From Methanobacteriota archaeon (GTDB lineage Archaea; Thermoplasmatota; Poseidoniia; Poseidoniales; Thalassarchaeaceae): DNA of 64,000 nt. The stretch lies in assembly GCA_002727275.1 (NCBI GenBank), contig PBWO01000034.1:43785-107784 (forward strand). Reading direction: 5' to 3'. Below the pieces are notes generated by a model. That model searched no databases, had not been told where the DNA came from, and saw only the letters and a list, made by a program, of their open reading frames with translations. How positions within the stretch are numbered: position 1 is the first letter of the stretch; the number at the start of each line of letters is the position of its first letter. Below are positions 18,301 to 25,194 of this stretch, piece by piece. The translations under genes were made by a program, and so were the position numbers.

Positions 18301-21300
18301 GGCCAATCAAGGGACTGTCTTTCACTGGCAATTCCTCTAGTAATGTGTACATTGAGGTGTTTGATGCACATGGTAATGCCCTAGGTGCTAACCCGAAAGG
18401 CTCAGCCGTCTCCTTCAATACTCCTCAGACTGGATATTCACTCGAAATCACCCTTCCTACGAATGGCTACATCACCACCCTGTCAATTAATTATGACTAC
18501 GGCGAGCCTGCTAGGGATGCCTCAATCGATGCTGCTGATGATGGAAGTATAGATTGGTCATTCCCATCATCACTGGGCAGAGGACATTATGCTTGGCAGA
18601 GCAATTTGATTCCCGATTCTGCAATTGGTACAACCGAGGGAGTAGGCTCAGTTACTCTGTCTGTGGACTCATCAGGAACTTCGATTTACTCCATTGTCCC
18701 AGTAAATTCCCACGTCAACTCAGGACTAATATCGGTATCTTCAGACTCTGATGGATTTGAATCTCCAGTCAGTGTCTCTATCGCTGGTTCGTCCCTTTCG
18801 ACTGGTATGGCAGATGAACTAATGACTACAGCCCTATCTGTTTCTCAGTTGACGGCAATCAACTCGCTTTCTTCGGGTTGGACCGACCCAGAAACAAATA
18901 GAGATTGGAGGGTGATACAAATCTCACTTACGTCGACTTCGCAGCAGTATGTGACTGTCTCTGGCTTAGCCCTAGGATATACCACATTTGAGAACGTCTC
19001 AGGTTTGGGTGAGGCAATTGCTGCCTATCATGATGTCAACACTCAAGACGATCCGCCACCAGAAGATGTTTCGATACCCTTTGTATTCACGTCCGATATT
19101 GGCTCGATTTCAGTTGATGGCGACTTAGTGTATGCATACTTTGTAACAAATAGGGACTTCCAAGTTCCCAACACCTTGTATCCGGATGGTAATGCTATCG
19201 AAATTGTAACTAGGCATCATCACCTAGATGACAACTCAGAGATTGCTACGATTTCACTCACTGGATCTGCATCGGACGGAGAAACAATCCAATTCGCTGT
19301 GGAAAACAATCCCGATGGACTTTGGGGATTGGGTTCTGCTGTAAGTTTCCAGCAAGGTTCTGGCTCCAATTTAGCACCACTAGATGCCTCGGCTAGTTAT
19401 GTAGAAATACTCACCAATAGCGATGGATTCGAAGATGTAGTTGTACACTGGATTTTTGAGGTCAACTGGAATTGGGACGACGTTGCAACAATTCAGTGGG
19501 CCGCAAAGGCCATGATTGCCAACGGCGATACAGTTTGGCCCGCTACTGCCACCAGTGGAATGTTTGGTGCCAAGGCTGTAGAGAATGACATCCAAGTTGA
19601 ATCGTTTGAGGTTAGGGACGAATATGGAAGATTACTTTCCAATCAATTCTCCACATTCTATCCATTTACTGTAAGACTTGGCTCGGATGTGAACATTACT
19701 GGAAATGTTCGATTCCAAGATTCTCAGAACCACAGGCCAAGCATGAATGATTTCTCTGTCGGACTTAACCTGTCAGGAAACCTGTTCTCCCTCACATCGG
19801 GAGAAGACGGAACATTCTATGGAATAATTACTCCGCCAGGTTCTCTTTCCGAGCTTTCCTTGGCCCCAATTGTGATCAATGTCGGTCCAACGGGAGCCAT
19901 AGGCGCTGAAGACACATCGGGAGACACAACTCAAGTCATTGTCAGAATTGATGCTAATCCGCCAACTGTGGGTCCGATCGAAATTAGTACGGACATTGGC
20001 TTGCAGCCAGCAAATGGAAAGGTTTGGGAGCCGACAAGCCCGATTTCTGTTTATGTTACATCCGATGAGTACGAGTCTCGTGGGGAAGAAATCACACTAA
20101 GATATTGGAGGGAAGGGGTCGACGACCAGAATATGGATGGCGTTGCCGATGAAATCGAATATATGTCCATCCCTATGCCGCTATCATCAGGTCTGACTGG
20201 TCAGCAACAGATTCAGTTCCCTCCTGTGGATATATCCGGCGTTCCAACAAACGGTGTCATGCACATGTACATCGAAGGTACTGATTGGGCTGGTAACACA
20301 TATCAGGATGGCGGAACAGGTGGCGGTCCAGGCGCCGAAAACGCTTGGTCTTCTGTAGTAATTGCCACAGATGAGCCAACTAGCATTGTTTCTTCAGGAT
20401 TTGATATGGATCGCGAAATCGGCTACCTATTAGCCGGAGTTCCGCATGCGTTCTCACTCCAAATCAACGAGCCCAATGGCCTGCAGACTTTGGACAATGT
20501 CTCAGTAATGTTGTGCGGTGACGGCCCTTCTAATCTAGGCAAGTTCTCGTACAATCCCTCCACAGGTTCCCTATGGTCGGCCGACGACAGTATGGTGACG
20601 CCTCTGAGTGCACAAAGCACCTCGGTTAATTCCGATGTCACCGAACTCAGTTTAGGTTTCGAAATATCATGGGATTACCCGTGGGAGGATGGACAACTGG
20701 GCTGCAAACCAAGTGTTGCCATCGAAGACGATCTTTCCACCGTGGCTTACATGAATAACATAGCACAATTATCTTGGGAACTTGACAATCAATTCATGGC
20801 ATTAACCGATTTGACTGACCTCACTCCCCCAATTATCGATATGGTTGATAACTCACTATATCTGAGACAAGGAGATGAGTTCGGGTTTAGCGGGCATGTC
20901 GTTTACGCCGGCTCACAAGCCTTGGCTACTACCATCCCAGCAGATCTACAAGTCGAAGTAGAAGTGATTTATGGAACTCAAGAAGTTGATTCAGTGGTCG
21001 ATGTAAATTCGGATGGTAGTTTTACAGGAAGTATGATCTTGCCTTCAAGAGTCCCTCTCACCCCAGAAATGCCAGTAACCACTTCTGTGCTAAACATACC
21101 TGGTCTGGGAAGTTCCGCTGACAATTCCGATTCTTCGATCGTAGTTGACAGCAAACCACCTCAAGCTTTGTTTAATCTGGCCGAATACCCCGATTCATCT
21201 TTGACTATTCTGGATTCAGACATGATTGGTGATGTCACAGTAACTGTCACAATGGTAGATGAAATTGGAATGACTGACGGTCCCTTGCAAGTTTCTTGGG

Positions 21301-22082
21301 TCTATATCAGATCAAACAATCCAGTGCCTGGAACTGAGGCCACCGGGGAACTATCGATGATTATTGATGGAGATAATGAAGATGTTTACCAGTCAAGGCT
21401 TGATATGATGCCGCTGAATGGCATGGATATCGAGCCCGGAGATCATATTTGGTTCTGGATTACATCCACTGATAAGTCCGGTAACGAGATTATTGGCTCC
21501 GGAAGCGAGTCTGCTCCTAGACAAGTAACTGTCAGAATTATGGAATTCCTTGGCGCATATACTAGGTCCGTAATTCAACCCAATGCTAACCCAACTCAAG
21601 GAGAGATTCTGACCATTGAGACGTTCTGGGAAAATCCAGGTAAGCGAGATGGAGAAATTACTGTGGGACTATATGAGTTGGTTGATGGGGAGCAGTGGAT
21701 TCCGGCATTGTCGACTAATACTGATGGAGACATCACTATTTCTCTCCCTGCGGAGAGTTCCAGTGTCTATGCTGAATTCGAGTGGGAATCTTGGCAATCA
21801 GGGCAGCCAAATCTCTACTTGATTGTAGGTGAAGACTTCGATAATCCATATCGTGCCATCACAGGAATAAATGTCAAGGCGCCAGTGACGGATGATGACA
21901 GCGAGTCCAGTTCACAGATTATGCTGTTCGGCGGAATTGCAGTTGTAGCAGTGCTTGTTGTGGCCGTGATGATGTCCCGTGGAAGGGGAGAAGAGGACTT
22001 CTACTACGAAGATGACGAAGAGTCATACTACGAAGACGACTCATGGGAAGGAGATGACGAGGAAGAAGAAGGTGAAGACTGA
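15312..22082 (+). CDS. Giant secreted surface protein with MAM/immune-inhibitor-like and Ig-like domains
   Basis: A 2256-residue protein from ATG 15312; a 15288 ATG is less likely, because the TATA box sits 26 nt before 15312. It begins MPAERKTVASLLVLLILIAP, a signal peptide. EF-hand-like acidic loops (DEDNSGGLTGAE) occur near residue 165. Several beta-sandwich repeats ending in GWFIDNIGLR or GVFIDNILVH resemble MAM or immune inhibitor A domains. Many Ig-like domains follow. A membrane helix (IMLFGGIAVVAVLVVAVMMS) near the C-terminus precedes a tail of Asp/Glu/Tyr. It is therefore an exported, C-anchored surface protein; adhesion or polymer binding is likely, and no enzyme core is recognised. 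Confidence 0.8.
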   Translation: MPAERKTVASLLVLLILIAPLTTADTASWDGPTSVNTQGGTATIQGFEVPGNATVLDAWLHVSDSPMAGSTIATTVWDQDVIVNGTLTGTTTDLISGQLSLEDDMTLSQITDLDIGNYTIDLNGRYTAGPVPLVMTEFELANGYSPHSHCNNLTGYNLSAGFDEDNSGGLTGAEIASSHYLCQTSHVVQGGNGRVANGTLVNGSFSSSTTTIPAGNSTCSEGGIVLTYGNDYGLYYDDNYALNATEVDGELIFCNRPVHWFATNLELNGTILGSEQTLPHGVVPSRASEGKIVVGTNPGTPFPADTDAWFSFPVAVQLASKQVNYDLSYDIWHHLDGSEAGAWLEYRTRTAAGYGDWTWIQPDGGYPYSISHANLSVNGAPSGALPVYSGTGHSGWISDSLNLSTIPGMSNDSVNELKFRFRVWTSEDSDLRPGVFIDNILVHNDGSGGAVWHHGCDRNGYHYQPYGTNQCRYSNNVIGSLQTQVNLTSVTDMIFTLHWDLEGSSWDNLCIELSNNGGTSWTDISSTGGSPTTTQCRSRSGNIPGSGYTDMSGITHTDDSGGPVDISVSVPATHRVANAQLRFVVQTDASVQYGGSSTTDPDGREGLTVYSFKGLAASGAQLFHTEIGSVTANTYATGVNEWRLLTLNSGYYSKVFGFEDSDASDPEADDAPGFQRGTNVNNCGMTTCKFILDHYSDTDDEFGPTSASSFPYAYAIGGEGTMTSVISNAYLMTPTYSVPDTGLTEFVFDHWICMNYYTYIGGAIFMQVNGGSWQHYDPGTYTTTMYTFASTTVLDGLGIWTTVHCGVDNFETVAIDLSPWRGDDVRFRFIAAAKYSDDDSGWFIDNIGLRQANFSSPGTWISDEFQLGQQDRFDYGIIEVTGTADDYANNTLTGTLMDANTMAPIPGYSGVDFPISLAGLDVDTHSQLRLQLDLDTQNPVSTPTVEEIRIGGSRILSSAMGGLNGWDISNGIEVIDGALNATSISGTITSEYIHSQRPIKGLSFTGNSSSNVYIEVFDAHGNALGANPKGSAVSFNTPQTGYSLEITLPTNGYITTLSINYDYGEPARDASIDAADDGSIDWSFPSSLGRGHYAWQSNLIPDSAIGTTEGVGSVTLSVDSSGTSIYSIVPVNSHVNSGLISVSSDSDGFESPVSVSIAGSSLSTGMADELMTTALSVSQLTAINSLSSGWTDPETNRDWRVIQISLTSTSQQYVTVSGLALGYTTFENVSGLGEAIAAYHDVNTQDDPPPEDVSIPFVFTSDIGSISVDGDLVYAYFVTNRDFQVPNTLYPDGNAIEIVTRHHHLDDNSEIATISLTGSASDGETIQFAVENNPDGLWGLGSAVSFQQGSGSNLAPLDASASYVEILTNSDGFEDVVVHWIFEVNWNWDDVATIQWAAKAMIANGDTVWPATATSGMFGAKAVENDIQVESFEVRDEYGRLLSNQFSTFYPFTVRLGSDVNITGNVRFQDSQNHRPSMNDFSVGLNLSGNLFSLTSGEDGTFYGIITPPGSLSELSLAPIVINVGPTGAIGAEDTSGDTTQVIVRIDANPPTVGPIEISTDIGLQPANGKVWEPTSPISVYVTSDEYESRGEEITLRYWREGVDDQNMDGVADEIEYMSIPMPLSSGLTGQQQIQFPPVDISGVPTNGVMHMYIEGTDWAGNTYQDGGTGGGPGAENAWSSVVIATDEPTSIVSSGFDMDREIGYLLAGVPHAFSLQINEPNGLQTLDNVSVMLCGDGPSNLGKFSYNPSTGSLWSADDSMVTPLSAQSTSVNSDVTELSLGFEISWDYPWEDGQLGCKPSVAIEDDLSTVAYMNNIAQLSWELDNQFMALTDLTDLTPPIIDMVDNSLYLRQGDEFGFSGHVVYAGSQALATTIPADLQVEVEVIYGTQEVDSVVDVNSDGSFTGSMILPSRVPLTPEMPVTTSVLNIPGLGSSADNSDSSIVVDSKPPQALFNLAEYPDSSLTILDSDMIGDVTVTVTMVDEIGMTDGPLQVSWVYIRSNNPVPGTEATGELSMIIDGDNEDVYQSRLDMMPLNGMDIEPGDHIWFWITSTDKSGNEIIGSGSESAPRQVTVRIMEFLGAYTRSVIQPNANPTQGEILTIETFWENPGKRDGEITVGLYELVDGEQWIPALSTNTDGDITISLPAESSSVYAEFEWESWQSGQPNLYLIVGEDFDNPYRAITGINVKAPVTDDDSESSSQIMLFGGIAVVAVLVVAVMMSRGRGEEDFYYEDDEESYYEDDSWEGDDEEEEGED

Positions 22083-22173
22083 TCTTCGCTGAATTCTTCG
22101 TATCGAATAATCTAACTCGTGAGACAAAGAGCACCTTCCTTGTTTATAGGCCAAAGGTGAGGGCTATTCCGGT

Positions 22174-22191
22174 TGGAGGAGCAATCCTCCA
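22174..22191 (+). promoter_or_regulatory. GNRA-loop hairpin enclosing a Shine-Dalgarno-like sequence
   Basis: TGGAGGA-GCAA-TCCTCCA is a perfect 7-bp stem with a GCAA (GNRA) tetraloop. GGAGG in the 5' arm resembles a Shine-Dalgarno sequence. A TATA-like TTTATAG at 22143-22149 would start transcription at about 22172, so the hairpin would be the very 5' end of the mRNA of the following 56-residue gene. Confidence 0.45.
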
Positions 22192-22203
22192 GATGGGATG
22201 CGC

Positions 22204-22374
22204 ATGACTAAGGACAGCGAAGCAGGTACGTTTGAAGAGCTTAAGGGAGAAGTAGAGGAACTTAGGGCATTAGTCAATACGCTACTGACTATTATCATGG
22301 AAGAAGCAGACGGTGTACAGTCGGGGACCGCTCCATCAATACCGGACCAACCCAAGCGCGGATACTCGATGTAA
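22204..22374 (+). CDS. Small acidic alpha-helical protein, unknown
   Basis: A 56-residue open frame starting ATG at 22204: MTKDSEAGTFEELKGEVEEL, then RALVNTLLTIIMEEADG and a Pro-rich end PKRGYSM. The middle has heptad-like spacing of Leu, Val and Ile suggesting a short coiled coil. A TATA box and a hairpin lie in front, and the stop codon touches the stop of the convergent alkA gene with no gap, all of which supports a real gene. The function is unknown. Confidence 0.55.
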   Translation: MTKDSEAGTFEELKGEVEELRALVNTLLTIIMEEADGVQSGTAPSIPDQPKRGYSM

Positions 22375-22998
22375 TCAGTACTGCACTGGTTCAGGATCTA
22401 TGCTTCGCCACATATACCAAGTAGCCACTGTTCTCCAAGGTATCCATTTCTGCGATATTAATTCGATTTGCTCAACGCTCATCTCTTCGCCATCAGAATA
22501 GTTCTTCTCCACTGCTCTAATCAGACCGATATCAGTCAGCGGCAATACGTTGGGACGAAGCAGCGCGAAAATCAAGACCATTTCAGCTGTCCAAACCCCA
22601 ATGCCTCTGAGAGCAATCAACCTAGCTTTGACCTCATCATCAGCTAGGCCTCCCCAGTCAATGTCTTGGTAGCCTTCTGTCCAGGCGAGGGCCAATCCTG
22701 AGATATATTCCGCCTTCATCCTAGAAAGGCCACATGAGCGCAATTCTTCATGTGAGCAAGCAAGAATTCGTTTAGGCCTCAACTCACCAACCAGGCTCTC
22801 TAGCCTTTGCCTGACAGCACTAGCGGCTACTGTCGATATCTGTTGGCCCACAATTGATACGATTAGAGTCTTGAACAAATTCCCTTCAGAGGTCAGCATT
22901 GAGTCATCGTACTTCGCAAACAATCTCGAAAGCACAGGGTCTGAGGACAGCTCCTGTTTAGCCTGCCCCCAGTAATCTGGGACTAAACTGGAGGACAT
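22375..22998 (-). CDS. DNA-3-methyladenine glycosylase II-like (HhH-GPD, AlkA type)
   Basis: A 207-residue helix-hairpin-helix DNA glycosylase. The HhH-GPD block includes ALRGIGVWTAEMVLIFALLRPN and then VLPLTDIGLIRAVEK, in which Asp of LTDIGL is the catalytic aspartate of AlkA-type enzymes. The N-terminal half has SIVGQQISTVAASAVRQRL, which matches the conserved region of the family. The enzyme removes alkylated purines in base excision repair. The length matches the short archaeal/bacterial AlkA-like form without the N-terminal TBP-like domain. No Fe-S cysteine cluster is present. Confidence 0.9.
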   Translation of the reverse strand: MSSSLVPDYWGQAKQELSSDPVLSRLFAKYDDSMLTSEGNLFKTLIVSIVGQQISTVAASAVRQRLESLVGELRPKRILACSHEELRSCGLSRMKAEYISGLALAWTEGYQDIDWGGLADDEVKARLIALRGIGVWTAEMVLIFALLRPNVLPLTDIGLIRAVEKNYSDGEEMSVEQIELISQKWIPWRTVATWYMWRSIDPEPVQY

Positions 22999-23048
22999 GT
23001 CGAGCGCAACGTCACATAGTTCAAGACGACTTCGTACCTCGTAGCCCC

Positions 23049-23594
23049 GTGGACGCGGAGAGAATCTTACTAATCGGAGCTGCTGTTGCTACAGTGGCCT
23101 TTGTCGTAGTTGCACTATACCAGCCCGAGGCTTTGGAACCAGGGCCAGACTGGGAGGTATCCGATGGTTGCTTGGGCGGCTTGGAGCATAGTGATGTAGG
23201 AATTTCTTACCATTATCATCCCAATCTGAAAGTCATAGTGGATGGTCAGCAATTATCTATTCCAGAAAATACAGGGATAGATCAGTTCGGATGCAAGGAA
23301 GGCATGAGGTGGATCCACGTCCATGATTCCACTAGTAGTGGATTCACAAAATTACATATTGAGACCCCTAGCAAGTACAATGTTCCACTAGGTGCTTTCT
23401 TTGAGATATGGGAGAGGGAAGGCGGACCATCTCTAACTGCTGACAGAGAGTTCGATATAGACAGAAACGGAATTTCTGATTGGGAAGAGTATGACATCAG
23501 TATGAATGTCAATGGAGACTCAAGTGATAAGTTTGAGAAATATATCATGGATGATAATGATCAGATTGAACTAATTCTAACATCGAAGAGTTAG
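23049..23594 (+). CDS. Membrane-anchored His-rich protein, possible metal-binding
   Basis: A 181-residue protein starting at GTG. Residues 5-25 form one N-terminal membrane helix (ILLIGAAVATVAFVVVALY), so the rest should be outside the cell. It contains HYHPNLKVIVDGQQLSIPENTGI and, later, RWIHVHDSTSSGFTKLHIETP. Similar H-x-H-P and H-V-H-D pairs recur in small exported archaeal and bacterial proteins of unknown function and could bind a metal, but this is inference. The C-terminal part is acidic and ends with an EF-hand-like DIDRNGISDWEE loop. The end overlaps rtcB by 4 bp; it is divergent from alkA. Confidence 0.6.
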   Translation: MDAERILLIGAAVATVAFVVVALYQPEALEPGPDWEVSDGCLGGLEHSDVGISYHYHPNLKVIVDGQQLSIPENTGIDQFGCKEGMRWIHVHDSTSSGFTKLHIETPSKYNVPLGAFFEIWEREGGPSLTADREFDIDRNGISDWEEYDISMNVNGDSSDKFEKYIMDDNDQIELILTSKS

Positions 23595-25093
23595 CCCTTA
23601 ATCACGGCCAGTGGCCTAAGTCGAGCTACTGGTCTAGCTAGCCCCGCTTTCTCAGTCAATTTGACTACATCATCGACATCCTTGTATGCCTCAGGGGCCT
23701 CTTCAGAAAGGACGTTTGGAGTCTTAGCCCTGACATGGACTCCTTGCTGCTCAAGACGACTCATCAATTCCTCTGCATCCACATTCTTTCTCGCAGCGGT
23801 CCTAGAGAGCTGCCTGCCTGCACCGTGGCAAGAAGATGAGAACGCATCGTTGCCACCCTTGGTAGGGCCTGCGAGAACCCATGAAGCAGTTCCCATGTCT
23901 CCAGGCACTAGGACCGGCTGCCCTACAGATGAGAATCTAGTTGCAAGCTCTGGATGATCCCCTCCTAGGGCCCGAGTTGCACCTTTACGATGGACGCAGC
24001 ACTTGCATGACTTACCATGCACCATGTGATCCTCGACCTTGGCGATGTTGTGACTGACATCGTAGACCACATCGAGCTCTCCATCAGGCCCCAAATGTTC
24101 CCTCAGCACACTTCTTAGCCTCTGCGTCAGGGCGGAGCGGTTGGCAAAGGCATAGTTGCCCGCTGCCCTCATAGCGTCAAGATAGGACTCTCCCTCGCGG
24201 CTGAATATCGGGGCTGCTGCAAGTTGCCTATCTCTGAGGCGATATCCCCACTCAGGGGCAACCCAGCTATTTCCTGAACGATTGTACTTCGATTCGATGG
24301 CTGCGACATGCTCGCTACAGACTTGATGCCCCAGTCCTCTCGAGCCGGTGTGAATCATCGCAGTAATCTGCCCTTCCCGAAGGCCGTATGCCGCAGCTGC
24401 GAACGGGTCCACTACTCGATCGACTACTTGCAACTCTAGGAAGTGATTGCCAGAGCCCAGAGTGCCTAGGGCTTTCATGCCCCTTTTCACGGCCCTCTCA
24501 CCAACTCCACGCTCTTCGCTATTTAGCCGACCGTTGGATTCGATGACCTCCAGATCTCGATACTCTCCCCAGCCCAATTCGACCGCGGCACCGGCACCAC
24601 TGCTGAGGATGGAATCCATCTTCGTACCATCTAATCCTACTCCTCCCTTGCTGGATGCGCCTGCAGGAACCTCTCTGGCTAACATTCCGGCGAGGGCCTT
24701 TGAATCGATATCTTTGAGCTCAACATCCATCGAACATAGACGTACTCCGCAGTTAATATCGAAACCAACTCCTCCGGGAGATATGGCACCACCCAATTCT
24801 CCCGCTTCGATATCCGTGGCGACTACACCGCCGATTGGAAAACCGTAGCCGAAGTGCCAGTCAGCCATGGCCCATGCTTCACCGACTATTCCAGGCATTC
24901 CTGCCGTGTTACACAACTGCTCAGGACTGCGATCGTCAGTATGTACTGCCAAGTGCTCAGCATCTGCAATCAGCAACGCGTCAGTCAACATCTCTCCGTG
25001 CTTTGAGATGCGCATCCTTCCATCAATATCGGAACTCAGATGCTCGCGCCACGAAGCACTCATGTGTGATTCGTGAGGCACCTTCAATTTCAA
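23591..25093 (-). CDS. rtcB: RNA-splicing ligase RtcB
   Basis: A 500-residue RtcB, the GTP- and Mn-dependent ligase joining 2',3'-cyclic-phosphate and 5'-OH RNA ends, essential for archaeal tRNA splicing. Visible active-site parts: ISPGGVGFDINCGVRL with the metal-binding Cys, MIHTGSRGLGHQ, VYDVSHNIAKVE, and SSSCHGAGRQLSR with the catalytic histidine that is guanylylated. HMVHGKSCKCCVHRKGATRA is also conserved. The start is uncertain: TTG at 25093 would be nearly leaderless from a TATA-like box around 25116-25124; ATG at 25063 is the alternative. Its activator archease is encoded 8 kb away at 33533. It is divergent from alaS. Confidence 0.94.
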   Translation of the reverse strand: MKLKVPHESHMSASWREHLSSDIDGRMRISKHGEMLTDALLIADAEHLAVHTDDRSPEQLCNTAGMPGIVGEAWAMADWHFGYGFPIGGVVATDIEAGELGGAISPGGVGFDINCGVRLCSMDVELKDIDSKALAGMLAREVPAGASSKGGVGLDGTKMDSILSSGAGAAVELGWGEYRDLEVIESNGRLNSEERGVGERAVKRGMKALGTLGSGNHFLELQVVDRVVDPFAAAAYGLREGQITAMIHTGSRGLGHQVCSEHVAAIESKYNRSGNSWVAPEWGYRLRDRQLAAAPIFSREGESYLDAMRAAGNYAFANRSALTQRLRSVLREHLGPDGELDVVYDVSHNIAKVEDHMVHGKSCKCCVHRKGATRALGGDHPELATRFSSVGQPVLVPGDMGTASWVLAGPTKGGNDAFSSSCHGAGRQLSRTAARKNVDAEELMSRLEQQGVHVRAKTPNVLSEEAPEAYKDVDDVVKLTEKAGLARPVARLRPLAVIKG

Positions 25094-25194
25094 CGCGCCG
25101 TAAACTCAGCGAGCGATAGATATGTCTGATGGGTACGATTTTGACAATCGCTTTCAAGTCGTGGCATTGAATCGGTGAGCATAGAGGTGACAGC

